Below are positions 51,588-60,131 of a stretch of DNA of 64,000 bases, in pieces. The DNA is from Spongiactinospora sp. TRM90649 (GTDB lineage: Bacteria; Actinomycetota; Actinomycetes; Streptosporangiales; Streptosporangiaceae). The notes beneath the pieces were generated by a model. The model searched no databases, had not been told where the DNA came from, and was given only the letters and a program-made list of their open reading frames with translations. Within the stretch, counting starts at the first letter, position 1, and every line of letters begins with the position of its first letter. The DNA is taken from the NCBI RefSeq assembly GCF_029382225.1, contig NZ_JARLTC010000017.1, forward strand, positions 62,001-126,000, read 5' to 3'. The position numbers and the translations under genes were made by a program.

Positions 51588-52295
51588 ATGAAGCGACACG
51601 TCATGAAGGCTGCGATGGCCGCCGGAGCATTCCTGGCCGCCATCACCGCAGGTTCGGGAGCCACCGCGGCGGCCACGGCCTCTCCGCCGGTCCCGCCCCC
51701 GAGTCCTTCTCCCACAGGTGCGCAGCCGACGTGCCCGGGCATGGGGCAGATGCATCCCGTCACCAGTGAGTACGACTACCTGTCGCAGATGGTGCCGCAC
51801 CACCAGGACGCCATCACCGCGGCCCGGCAGTTGCAGCGGTCCAGCAGGCCCGAGATGCAGCAACTCGGGCGGTCGATCGTCACGACGCAGACCGCCGAGG
51901 TAGCCGAGATGAAAGGCCGGCTGGAAAAGTGGTACCCGCAGAGCCCTGCGCCGAGCCCGAGCGGAACCACGATGCCCGACCTGTCAGAGCTTTCCGGAGA
52001 TCAGCTCGACAAGACGTTCCTGCAGCACATGATCCCGCACCACATGATGGCGATCATGATGTCACAGCAACTCCTCATGCACGGCCAGGCACCGCATCCC
52101 GAGGTCACGGCCTTCGCCCGCAAGGTACGCGACGACCAGTGGGCAGAAGTCCGCGCGATGCGGCAGTATCTGGCCCAGTGGTTCGGGCAGCAGAACATGC
52201 CCTGTATCCCGCGAGTGCCCGGCATGACGCCAGGGCCGCATTCGGGTGCACCCGGCGGGCCGACGCCCACGGAGCCGTCACCGGCGGGCACCTGA
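51588..52295 (+). CDS. Secreted DUF305 protein
   Basis: A 235-residue protein with a signal peptide (MKRHVMKAAMAAGAFLAAITAG ... ATA) and a Pro-rich linker. Two DUF305 halves follow: YLSQMVPHHQDAITAARQL and LDKTFLQHMIPHHMMAIMMSQ. Each has the HH pair, and there are many Met residues. DUF305 proteins have a ferritin-like four-helix fold and are often encoded near copper genes; the Met/His content fits metal binding. The C-terminal 35 residues are low-complexity Pro/Gly. Confidence 0.9.
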   Translation: MKRHVMKAAMAAGAFLAAITAGSGATAAATASPPVPPPSPSPTGAQPTCPGMGQMHPVTSEYDYLSQMVPHHQDAITAARQLQRSSRPEMQQLGRSIVTTQTAEVAEMKGRLEKWYPQSPAPSPSGTTMPDLSELSGDQLDKTFLQHMIPHHMMAIMMSQQLLMHGQAPHPEVTAFARKVRDDQWAEVRAMRQYLAQWFGQQNMPCIPRVPGMTPGPHSGAPGGPTPTEPSPAGT

Positions 52296-52296
52296 T

Positions 52297-52459
52297 TCAG
52301 TCGTCAACGCCCAGGACGCGATAGACGCTGACCGGGGAGGGGTTGCGGTACACGCCCTGCAACGGGCCGGCCAACAACTCCAGTTGGATGTCGGCCCGGC
52401 GTAGCTTCTCGGCGATGGTCAACAGCTCCGCCGCGCCCCAGGCACTTCATCTCATGCAC
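52297..52459 (-). pseudogene. Serine recombinase (resolvase) fragment
   Basis: Directly after the DUF305 stop, on the other strand, a frame reads TVHEMKCLGRG, then shifts by one base and continues AAELLTIAEKLRRADIQLEL and LAGPLQGVYRNPSP to a TGA at 52297. This is the catalytic-domain segment of large serine recombinases and resolvases, in which 'HEMKRLGRG..ELLTIAE.LR....LELLTGPLQGVYDP' is typical. The catalytic Ser and the DNA-binding tail are absent. It is a relic of an integrated element. Confidence 0.65.
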
Positions 52460-52631
52460 CGTGGCCGGGGGCCTCGCGCGCTGGCCCCTCAGCCAGTGGG
52501 AGCATAGGTGGCTGCACGTCGCCCGGCGAGCGATCGCCAGCGACTACCTCGTCCATCATGGGCGACCCGGCTCACCGGACGGTTGTCGGTCCGGCCCTAC
52601 TGTGCATCCCTGTCGTTCGGCCGTCTGTAGG

Positions 52632-52646
52632 GCGACCTTCGCCTCT
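52632..52646 (+). promoter_or_regulatory. DosR-like box GCGACCTTCGCCTCT
   Basis: Shares GACCTTCGCCTCT exactly with the box at 43029 and ends 70 nt before the membrane-protein start at 52717. It differs from the consensus at three positions. Because GACCTTCGCC alone also occurs by chance in coding DNA (32079), this site is tentative. Confidence 0.45.
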
Positions 52647-52716
52647 CCCTCGTGGCCGGCGGCGGTGTCAGCGTGAAGGGGAAGCCACCAAGGGGTGGCG
52701 AGGGAGGTGCCTTGCG

Positions 52717-53145
52717 ATGAGGCTCACCTGGAAGGACGCGGTCACGACCGTCACGATGGCCGTGATCACCGCGCTGTACGTGGCCTATGTGCAGGGAGTG
52801 GACGTGCTGTTCATCTCCGGCGCGCGCTGGACCGCGGGCGCGATTCTGCTCCTCGGCGCCGCCGGCGGCTGCGCGATGGGGTCGGCCGACGAGCTGTACC
52901 AGGGTCCGCGCACGGCGGCGGTCCGGACGTACACCGCGATCATCAGCGTGGTCGGCGCCACGGCGCTGGTCGCGGCATTGGTCGCGCTCATCACCGGAAA
53001 CGCGATCGCCCTGGCGATCCTGTTCTACGGCGTGGCCGCGATGTGGCTCATGGCCACGGTCCGGCACGCGCTGCCCGGTCCCACTGACTTCAGCGGACGC
53101 GACCACCACGAGGTCATCGGCCCGGAGGAGGTGAGGAGGCACTGA
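52717..53145 (+). CDS. Small integral membrane protein, hypothetical
   Basis: A 142-residue protein; the ATG at 52717 has GGGAGG upstream. Four helices are predicted: VTTVTMAVITALYVAYV, WTAGAILLLGAAGGCAMG, TYTAIISVVGATALVAALVA and NAIALAILFYGVAAMWLMAT. A short acidic/His tail ends it (GRDHHEVIGPEEV). The family is not recognised. A box about 70 nt upstream and its place in the island suggest co-regulation with hypoxia genes. Confidence 0.8.
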   Translation: MRLTWKDAVTTVTMAVITALYVAYVQGVDVLFISGARWTAGAILLLGAAGGCAMGSADELYQGPRTAAVRTYTAIISVVGATALVAALVALITGNAIALAILFYGVAAMWLMATVRHALPGPTDFSGRDHHEVIGPEEVRRH

Positions 53146-53346
53146 GGCACCCATCGGGCGGAGACGGCGGAGACCCCTCATGACATCGGACCCGGCCAGG
53201 CCCTCCCTGGCCGGGTCCGATTTCGCGTTCGGCGGGCGAAGGCTCCCGCTGCCATCCGCTGCCATGCAGTCCAGGCTCCACCTCGGCGGTCGATGCGGAC
53301 AGGTGCGGAGGTCCCCGAACGATGGAGTCGAGCGGGACACCCCGAC

Positions 53347-53361
53347 AGGACCTTCGGCCCT
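53347..53361 (+). promoter_or_regulatory. DevR/DosR-like box AGGACCTTCGGCCCT
   Basis: An imperfect palindrome (five of seven pairs), identical to the window consensus but for the first base, ending 56 nt before the GAPDH start. Confidence 0.6.
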
Positions 53362-53417
53362 GCCCGTTCCCGCATACCGGCGCGACCATCAAGGTGACGT
53401 CTAGAGGAGGAGCGATC

Positions 53418-54410
53418 ATGAAGATCGGGATCAACGGTTTCGGGCGGATCGGGCGTGCCGTACTGCGCTGCGGACTGCCCACGGGGCTGGACATCGTCGC
53501 GATCAATGACGTGGCCGACGTCGCCGCGCTGGGACACCTGCTCAAGCACGACTCCACGTACGGAGTTTTCGGCTCCTCCGTTGTGGCGTCGTCGGACACC
53601 CTCGACGTGGACGGGCGCTTGATCGCGGTCACCGCCCACCGCGATCCCGCCGACATCGATTGGGCGGCTCACGGCGTCGATCTCGTGCTGGAGTGCTCTG
53701 GTCGGTTCCGCAGCAGGGACGACGCCGCCAGGCATCTCAAGGGCGGGGCGCGCAAGGTGCTCATCTCCGCGCCCGGCAAGGGCGTGGACGCGACGATCGT
53801 GCCGGGGGTCAACGACGGCGTCTACGACGCCGGACGCCACGACATCGTCTCGCTGGCGTCCTGCACGACCAACTGCGTCGCGCCGATGGCCAAGGTGCTG
53901 CACCGGTCCTTCGGCATCGTCAAGGGCATCATGACCACGGTCCACGCCTACACGGGTGACCAGCGGCTGCTGGACACGCCGCACAAGGATCCCCGCCGGG
54001 CCCGCTCGGCCGCGGTCAACATCGTTCCCACCACCACGGGCGCGGCCAGGGCTGTCGGCGTGGTCCTGCCCGAGCTCACGGGCAGGCTCGACGGCGTCGC
54101 GCTGCGAGTACCGGTGGAGGACGGTTCCCTCACCGACCTCGCGGTGGTGCTGAGGCGGCCGGTCACCCGCGAGGAGATCAACCTGGCGTTCGCCGAGGCC
54201 GCGGCGGACGAACTGCGCGGCATCCTGCGTTACAGCACCGATCCGCTGGTGTCACGGGACGTCATCGGCGACCCCGCGTCGTGCGTGTTCGACGCGCCGC
54301 TCACCCTGGCGGACGGCGAACTCGTCAAGGTGTTCGGCTGGTATGACAACGAATGGGGCTACGCCAACCGGCTCGCCGAGATGGCGGCGGTGATGGCGGC
54401 CGTCGCGTAA
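53418..54410 (+). CDS. gap: Glyceraldehyde-3-phosphate dehydrogenase, type I
   Basis: A 330-residue enzyme; the ATG at 53418 has GAGGAGG upstream. The NAD site is KIGINGFGRIGRAVLR, the catalytic Cys149 lies in SLASCTTNCVAPM, and the His is in MTTVHAYTGDQRLLD. The phosphate sites RSAAVNIVPTTTGAARAV and FGWYDNEWGYANR complete it. It oxidises glyceraldehyde-3-phosphate in glycolysis. It lies outside any glycolytic operon and has a strong box upstream, so it is probably the anaerobic isozyme that feeds pyruvate to PflB. Confidence 0.96.
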   Translation: MKIGINGFGRIGRAVLRCGLPTGLDIVAINDVADVAALGHLLKHDSTYGVFGSSVVASSDTLDVDGRLIAVTAHRDPADIDWAAHGVDLVLECSGRFRSRDDAARHLKGGARKVLISAPGKGVDATIVPGVNDGVYDAGRHDIVSLASCTTNCVAPMAKVLHRSFGIVKGIMTTVHAYTGDQRLLDTPHKDPRRARSAAVNIVPTTTGAARAVGVVLPELTGRLDGVALRVPVEDGSLTDLAVVLRRPVTREEINLAFAEAAADELRGILRYSTDPLVSRDVIGDPASCVFDAPLTLADGELVKVFGWYDNEWGYANRLAEMAAVMAAVA

Positions 54411-54484
54411 CCGGCCCGCACCTCCGCTGTGGTTCCGCCGATGATTCGCGAACGATTGGATACGGACTCGTCAGGGAGCGAAAG

Positions 54485-55171
54485 ATGCGGTGGCATGAGA
54501 TGTCCCGGAAACGCCGTGCGGTGCTGCTCACCCTGGCGTCGGCCGAGATCGCGCTGACGGCGACCGCCGCCGCCGACCTCTGGGCCCGCCCGCAGCGGGA
54601 GGTGCGCGGCCCCAAGGTCGCGTGGTGGCCGTTCATCTTCGTTCAGCCCGTCGGAGCGCCGTGCTACCTGCTGTGGGGGCGTCGCTCCGGCGGTAGAGGG
54701 GCGTTTCTGCGCCGGCTGTACCGGGGCGGACGGCCGAACCGGCTGGCCCGCGCCATGAACCGTTGCTGGGCCGTGGTGCAGGGCAGCGGCCTGCTGTTGC
54801 CCAGCCGGTTGGTCACCCTGGAAGTCCCGAGCCGCACGTCCGGACGCGTGCTGTCGCTACCTCTGGTGCTCGCCGACCACGACGGAAAGCGCTATGCGGT
54901 CTCCATGCTCGGCCCGGACGCCGGCTGGGTGCACAACGTCCGCGCCGCGGGCGGCAGAGTGACGCTGCGCCACGGCCGACGCGAAGCGGTACGACTGGTC
55001 GAGGTCGATCCGGCTGAGCGCGCCCCCGTGATACGCCGCTACCTGGCGGTCGCTCCCGGCGGCCGCCCGCACATCCCTGTGGATCGCAGGGCACCGCTGT
55101 CGGAGTTCGAACGAATCGCGGCGAGCCTCCCCGTCTTCCGCGTCGAGGATCTCCCCTCGGGCGCGACCTGA
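54485..55171 (+). CDS. PLDc_N-type membrane segment fused to a Ddn-like nitroreductase
   Basis: A 228-residue protein; the ATG at 54485 has AGGGAG upstream. Residues about 10-65 form two helices (LLTLASAEIALTATAAADLW, WWPFIFVQPVGAPCYLLWG) of the phospholipase-D N-terminal type. Residues about 90-215 match deazaflavin (F420)-dependent Ddn-type reductases: LVTLEVPSRTSGRVLSLPLVL, then AVSMLGPDAGWVHNVRAAGG. Ddn-like enzymes reduce quinones at the membrane. The membrane anchor fits that. Several relatives belong to DosR regulons. Confidence 0.85.
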   Translation: MRWHEMSRKRRAVLLTLASAEIALTATAAADLWARPQREVRGPKVAWWPFIFVQPVGAPCYLLWGRRSGGRGAFLRRLYRGGRPNRLARAMNRCWAVVQGSGLLLPSRLVTLEVPSRTSGRVLSLPLVLADHDGKRYAVSMLGPDAGWVHNVRAAGGRVTLRHGRREAVRLVEVDPAERAPVIRRYLAVAPGGRPHIPVDRRAPLSEFERIAASLPVFRVEDLPSGAT

Positions 55172-55174
55172 GCA

Positions 55175-55690
55175 CCGGCGACCTGCGCGGTGAGCGCGGT
55201 CATCGCATCCCGGGCGCCGACCGCGAACGCGGGAAGCGCAGCGAGTTCGAAAGCCGCGTTGACCGTCATGCTCAGCGTGCCCGCGTAGGACAGCACCGCC
55301 ACCGCCAATGGCACGCCGTTCATTAGCGGGGGATCGGATAGGCGCTGACCAGCCGGGCCCCGTCCAGCCATAGCGGCGTGAGCGGTCCGGGGACATTGGT
55401 CACGTACGCGTTGACCCGCTCGGTGCCGTGGCGTCGCAGCCAATGCATGAACAGGCGCAGCGTCAGCGCAGGGAACAGGGCGGAGGGCCGACCGGGTCGT
55501 GTGCCCTGGCCGCCTTGGCGGCGCTCGTCTGCGCGGCGGCCGTCCACGACGGCGGGGAAGGGCAGCGGCGGCACCTGCTCGCCGATCGCCTGAGAGATGG
55601 TGGACAGTCCGCTCGATGTCGAAGTCGCCGTCGTCCACCCACAGCGGAGGTCCCTGCCCGATGCCGGTGCGCCGCGTGGGACCGCTGGTG
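55175..55690 (-). pseudogene. Wax-ester synthase/DGAT relic (Tgs-like)
   Basis: On the minus strand the pieces appear in family order but in different frames. First GPPLWVDDGDFDIERTVHHL, the N-terminal 'WVDDPxFDL..HV' segment. Then FMHWLRRHGTERVNAYVTN and VPGPLTPLWLDGARLVSAYPIP. One base later comes PLMNGVPLAVAVLSYAGTL, ending near 55175. The catalytic HHxxxDG block and about two thirds of the protein are missing. Mycobacterial tgs1 is a key DosR-regulon gene, which fits the location. It is non-functional. Confidence 0.75.
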
Positions 55691-55758
55691 GGCGACGGCC
55701 GACACCGGCCCGGACAGGCGCAGCGAGGCGTGAGATCCGGCTTTCCCGGGACGGATGA

Positions 55759-55795
55759 CGGTCCATCGGCCCTGCGGAGCGAGACCTTCGGCCCG
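55759..55795 (+). promoter_or_regulatory. Tandem DevR/DosR-like boxes of the DUF4389 gene
   Basis: Two boxes, CGGTCCATCGGCCCT (55759-55773) and GAGACCTTCGGCCCG (55781-55795), are spaced 22 bp start to start, two turns of the helix. The nearer one ends 68 nt before the ATG at 55864. Confidence 0.55.
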
Positions 55796-55863
55796 TAGGC
55801 CCACGAGACCGATCCTGATGCGCTGTCAATAACGTCAATCTTCCCTCCGGAGGTGGTCGGACC

Positions 55864-57270
55864 ATGAGCACCCCACCGCCCTACCCGCTGCGAATCCGGG
55901 CCAGGCTCGACGAACCGCTCAACCGATGGCTCTGGCTGGTCAAGTGGCTGCTCGCGATTCCGCACTACATCGTGCTCGCCCTGTTGTGGGCCGCGTTCAC
56001 CGTGCTCAGCGTGGTCGCGTTCGTCGGCATCCTGTTCACCGGCCGCTACCCGCGGGCGATCTTCGAGTTCAACGTCGGCGTACTGAGGTGGACCTGGCGC
56101 GTGGCCTTCTACAGCTTCTGCGCGCTGGGCACCGACCGCTATCCGCCCTTCACGCTCGGACCCGCCCCGGACTACCCCGCCACCCTGGAGATCGACTACC
56201 CCGAACGGCTCTCCCGAGGGCTCGTGCTGGTGAAGTGGTGGCTCCTTGCCATCCCGCATTACCTGGTCGTCGGCATCCTCACCAGCGGCAGCGTCATCGG
56301 GATCTACACACTGAACTGGGGCGGCCTCATCGGCCTTCTGGTGCTCGTCGCCGCCGTGACCCTGCTGTTCACCGGCCGATACCCCACTGGGCTCTTCGAC
56401 TTGGTGATAGGCCTGAACCGATGGACGCTGCGGGTCACGGCCTACGCCACGCTTATGACGGACCGGTACCCGCCCTTCCGCCTCGACAGCGGACCCGCCG
56501 AGCCGTCGGCACGTTCGGACGAGGCCGGTGCCGCGACGGTGGCGCCCTCGCCCTACGGGTGGACCGTCGGCCCGGTCATCGCCGTCGTCGCCGGTGCCGT
56601 GCTGGCACTCGGCGGCCTGAGCGCGGCGGCCGGCGGCGTGGGCGCGTTCATGCTGACCCAGGCACGGGGAATCGAAGGTTTCCTCAGCACCGACACCGAG
56701 CGCCTGACCACCTCCGGCTACGCGCTCGTGACCGAGGAGATCGAGGTGGCGGGCAGAGGCGTGGGCCTGCTGCGGGACACGCTCGGTACCGTGCGCGTGG
56801 AGGTCGGCGGCTCGGCCACCCCGCTGTTCGTCGGAATCGCCAGGCGCGCCGACGCCGAGGCGTACTTGCGTGGCATCGCCCACGACGAGGTGACCCATCT
56901 CGCCTTCTTCCCCGGCGTGGACGACATCAGCCTCCTGCGGCATGCCGGTACCGCTCCCACGTCGGCACCTGGAGCGCTGCCGATCTGGGCCGCCAAGGCG
57001 ACCGGGACGGGCGTCCAGACGCTCACGTGGGACGTACGGCCGGGCGACTGGCAGATCGTCGTGATGAACGCGGACGCGACCGCGCCGGTCTCCACCGACC
57101 TGCGGCTGGGCGCACGGCTTCCGATGCTGGAGGGCCTGGCCACCGGCCTGTACATCGCTGCCGCCGTTCTCGTTCTCGCCGGGGCCGCCCTCATGGCCGT
57201 CGGCATCCGAGCGACCACCCGGGAACACGGCCGAGCGAAGGCCTCTTCGGACCGGGACCTTCGGCCCTGA
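55864..57270 (+). CDS. DUF4389-domain membrane protein
   Basis: A 468-residue membrane protein; GGAGG precedes the ATG. The first 220 residues are two DUF4389 repeats, each with PLNRWLWLVKWLLAIPHYIVL / GLVLVKWWLLAIPHYLVVG, the signature FTGRYP, and TDRYPPF. A central helix follows (about residues 235-265), then a beta-rich extracytoplasmic domain (VEVGGSATPLFVGIARRADAEAYL) and a last helix near the C-terminus. The function of DUF4389 is unknown. Two boxes upstream and a third in its 3' end place it in the island's regulon. Confidence 0.88.
   Translation: MSTPPPYPLRIRARLDEPLNRWLWLVKWLLAIPHYIVLALLWAAFTVLSVVAFVGILFTGRYPRAIFEFNVGVLRWTWRVAFYSFCALGTDRYPPFTLGPAPDYPATLEIDYPERLSRGLVLVKWWLLAIPHYLVVGILTSGSVIGIYTLNWGGLIGLLVLVAAVTLLFTGRYPTGLFDLVIGLNRWTLRVTAYATLMTDRYPPFRLDSGPAEPSARSDEAGAATVAPSPYGWTVGPVIAVVAGAVLALGGLSAAAGGVGAFMLTQARGIEGFLSTDTERLTTSGYALVTEEIEVAGRGVGLLRDTLGTVRVEVGGSATPLFVGIARRADAEAYLRGIAHDEVTHLAFFPGVDDISLLRHAGTAPTSAPGALPIWAAKATGTGVQTLTWDVRPGDWQIVVMNADATAPVSTDLRLGARLPMLEGLATGLYIAAAVLVLAGAALMAVGIRATTREHGRAKASSDRDLRP
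57254..57268 (+). promoter_or_regulatory. DevR/DosR-like box GGGACCTTCGGCCCT
   Basis: A 15-nt site at the very end of the DUF4389 gene, 256 nt before the ABC ATPase start; I use it as the consensus. A half-site TTCGGCCCTG near 57463 lies closer. The long distance makes direct control of the ABC operon less certain. Confidence 0.5.
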
Positions 57271-57524
57271 CGCGTGATCTCAGAGGGCCGCCGCCGGGCC
57301 GAGCACCTGGTGTGATCTCCACGTGCCTGGCGGCCGTCATGCTGACCGCCATGGGTGTTCTGATCCAGGCCGGCAGCCCGGTCCCCACCCGACGAGCCGC
57401 ACCTGACTCCCCGGTGCTCCCCCGTCGCACAGCCTGATTTAGAACCGAAAGCCCCTGCCATTCGGCCCTGCACAGCTCTCCTCGGCAGCGGGACGTTGAA
57501 GTAGAGCCTGAGCGAGGAGCTGAG

Positions 57525-58418
57525 ATGTCAGCGATTGTCGTGAAGGGACTGCGTAAGGACTACGGCGAGTTGCGCGCGGTCGACGACGTGAGCTTCACCA
57601 TCGAGCACGGCGAGGTCTTCGCCCTGCTCGGTCCCAATGGCGCCGGGAAGACCACAACGGTCGAGATCTTGGAGGGGCACCGGGCACGCGACGGCGGGTC
57701 GGTGTCGGTCCTAGGCATGGACCCCGCCACGGGCGGTCGGCCCTACCGGGAACGCATCGGAATCGTGCTTCAGGAGGCCGGTTTCGAGGACGAGTTCTCC
57801 GCGTTCGAGCTGGTACGCCTGTACGCCGGTTTCTACCCCCATCCGCGGATCCCGGACGAGGTGATCGAGCAGGTCGGCCTGAAGGACAAACGTGACGCCA
57901 AGGTGCACACCCTGTCCGGCGGACAGCGTCGCCGCCTGGACCTCGCGCTAGGCCTCGTCGGACGGCCGGAACTCCTCTTTCTGGACGAGCCGACGACCGG
58001 ATTCGACCCATCGGCCAGACATAAGGCTTGGGAGCTGATCGAAGCGCTGCGCGCGACCGGTACGACGATCCTGCTCACCACCCACTACATGGACGAGGCA
58101 CAGCACCTGGCCGACCGCGCGGCGGTCCTGCGCCGAGGGCGGTTGGTGGCCATCGGCTCGCCCGACACGCTCGGCGGCCTCCAGCGGGACAGCGTGCTGT
58201 CCTTCCGGCTGCCGACCGGCATCGCACTGTCCGACCTGCCCACCCTGACCGGCTCGGCCGAGGTACACGGCACCGCCGTGCGGATTCACACCGGACAGGC
58301 CACACAGGACATGCACGTCCTGACGGAGTGGGCGCTGAGACGCGGCTTGGAACTGACCGGGCTGACGCTCAGCCGTCCCACTCTGGAGGACGTATACCTG
58401 AGGCTGGCGGCGTCATGA
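57525..58418 (+). CDS. ABC transporter ATP-binding protein (DrrA-like)
   Basis: A 297-residue ATPase; GAGGAG precedes the ATG. Walker A is LLGPNGAGKTTTVEIL, the signature LSGGQRRRLDLAL, Walker B LLFLDEPTTGFDP, and the switch LLTTHYMDEAQHLADR. The C-terminal extension is of the DrrA/CcmA exporter type. It overlaps the permease by four bases. The pair probably exports a lipid or drug. It differs from the ATPase at 30587. Confidence 0.95.
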   Translation: MSAIVVKGLRKDYGELRAVDDVSFTIEHGEVFALLGPNGAGKTTTVEILEGHRARDGGSVSVLGMDPATGGRPYRERIGIVLQEAGFEDEFSAFELVRLYAGFYPHPRIPDEVIEQVGLKDKRDAKVHTLSGGQRRRLDLALGLVGRPELLFLDEPTTGFDPSARHKAWELIEALRATGTTILLTTHYMDEAQHLADRAAVLRRGRLVAIGSPDTLGGLQRDSVLSFRLPTGIALSDLPTLTGSAEVHGTAVRIHTGQATQDMHVLTEWALRRGLELTGLTLSRPTLEDVYLRLAAS

Positions 58419-59953
58419 TCGCGAGGCTGATCCGGCACGGAGTGACCTCGTTCTTTCGCAGCCCTGTCGCGACGATCTTCACCGTGGCGATGCCGCTGCT
58501 CATGATGGTGATCGTCGGGATGGCGGTCGGCGACCAGGTGACGGACCCGGCCACCGGCGCACACGTCATGCAGTCCGTCGTGCCGATGATGACGGCCTTC
58601 GGTGTGGCCCAGGGCTGTTTCGGAGCGCTGGCCATCTACCTCGCCCGCCTCCGCGACCGGGGCTGGCTCAAACGCCTGCGCGGCACGCCGGTCCCGGCCT
58701 GGGCCGTGCTGCTCGGCCTGGCCGGTTCGGTGCTGGTGATCGCGCTGATCACGGCAGCCGTCCTGATCGGCGCCGGACTGGTCTTCTACGATCTCCAGAT
58801 CGTCTGGCGAACGACTCCGGCCCTGCTACTGACCCTGTGCGTGGGCACGCTGGCCTTCACCGCCCTCGGCTTCGCCCTGGTGGCCCTGGTACGCGATGCC
58901 GCCGCCGTACAGTTGACCGGCACCGGGCTGCTCCTCGCTCTGGCATTCCTCTCCGACATCATCCTCGTCGGCGGCAGGCCGCCCTTGTGGCTGGACAGGA
59001 TCGGCTGGTTCTTTCCGCTACGCCACCTGGCGCACGCGGTCCGTGACTGCTTCAACCCCTACCTGACCGGATCCGGCTTCGCCGGTGACCACCTCGCCGT
59101 AATCGTCGCTTGGGGAGTCGTCGGCGCGCTGATCGCCCTCTGGCGCTTCCGCTGGGAACCCGCCCACGCGCGCGCCGGGGCTGTTCACCGTACCCGCGGC
59201 CGAGCGCCCGGCCGTTCCCCGCTGCTCGGCCAGGTCGGGCACACGCTGGCCAGAAGCCGCCGCGACCTGTCGGCGGCCTTCTTTACCGTGGCCCTGCCGG
59301 TGCTGCTGTTGACGCTTATTTCACTGATCTTTCCGGGTGCCCGCGTGGGCGGCACGCCACTGCCGGTCTTCATCCTCGCGGCCATGATGACGTACACGGT
59401 AGGCTCCGCCTGCTATGTCAACGTGGCGGAATGGATGGCCGCCGACCGGGAGAAGGGCGTGCTCAAGCGCCTGGCGGGTACGCCGCTGCCACGGTGGATG
59501 TACCACGTCGGCCTCGCCGTGACCGCTATGGTTCTCACCCTGGTGACCTGGCTGGCATTGGGACTCATCGCGCAGTTCGGATACGGTGCGGCGATACCCC
59601 CGGCCGCCTTCCCCATCATGCTCACCGCCCTCGTACTGGGCGGCGCCTGCTTCGCCCTGCTGGGAGCGGTAGTGGCCACGCTGGTGTCCAGACAGCAGAC
59701 CGCCGGCGCCGTCACCCTGGGCACATTCCTGCCGCTCGCCTTCATCTCGGACGTCTTCCTCACGGGCGGCCCGCTGCCCACGTTCCTTCAGACGGCCGGC
59801 GACATCTTCCCGCTCAAGCACCTGTCGCACGCGCTGCTGGCGTCACTCAACGGACGTCCCTCCCCTTGGCCCGACCTCACCGTGATCGCCGCCTGGGCCG
59901 CGGCCGGCGCACTGACCCTCGCCCTCCTCCGCCGCCAGAAGAAGCGGGCATGA
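58415..59953 (+). CDS. ABC-2 permease, two permease halves fused
   Basis: A 512-residue membrane protein. It is twice the usual length because two ABC-2 halves of about 250 residues are joined: the first starts LIRHGVTSFFRSPVATIFTVAMPLLMM, the second, after a hydrophilic joint (RGRAPGRSPLLGQ), starts LARSRRDLSAAFFTVALPVLLL. Both halves have the DRGWLKRLRGTPVPAW / DREKGVLKRLAGTPLPRW loop and the final FPLRHLAHAV / FPLKHLSHALL motif. With the single ATPase it can form a complete exporter as A2-BB. ATGA coupling to the ATPase. Confidence 0.92.
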   Translation: MIARLIRHGVTSFFRSPVATIFTVAMPLLMMVIVGMAVGDQVTDPATGAHVMQSVVPMMTAFGVAQGCFGALAIYLARLRDRGWLKRLRGTPVPAWAVLLGLAGSVLVIALITAAVLIGAGLVFYDLQIVWRTTPALLLTLCVGTLAFTALGFALVALVRDAAAVQLTGTGLLLALAFLSDIILVGGRPPLWLDRIGWFFPLRHLAHAVRDCFNPYLTGSGFAGDHLAVIVAWGVVGALIALWRFRWEPAHARAGAVHRTRGRAPGRSPLLGQVGHTLARSRRDLSAAFFTVALPVLLLTLISLIFPGARVGGTPLPVFILAAMMTYTVGSACYVNVAEWMAADREKGVLKRLAGTPLPRWMYHVGLAVTAMVLTLVTWLALGLIAQFGYGAAIPPAAFPIMLTALVLGGACFALLGAVVATLVSRQQTAGAVTLGTFLPLAFISDVFLTGGPLPTFLQTAGDIFPLKHLSHALLASLNGRPSPWPDLTVIAAWAAAGALTLALLRRQKKRA

Positions 59954-59983
59954 TCGGGGCGGTATGCGTCAGGAGCGGCACCG

Positions 59984-60023
59984 AGGACCTTGGCCCAAGC
60001 CGACTAAGGGGACCTTCGCCACC
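59984..60023 (+). promoter_or_regulatory. Two DosR-like boxes before the acyl-CoA synthetase
   Basis: AGGACCTTGGCCCAA (59984-59998, one base shorter in the centre) and GGGACCTTCGCCACC (60009-60023), 25 bp apart. The nearer one ends 108 nt before the ATG at 60132. Both keep GGACCTT. Confidence 0.5.
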
Positions 60024-60131
60024 CCGGAGAGGGACGTCAGGCACTGCGTCCAATGGAGGCGGGTGGGGCACAGTTGGGTCATGGGCGGTTAGCGTGCCCG
60101 CACCACGCCGGAGTGAACTGGAGATCCACGC

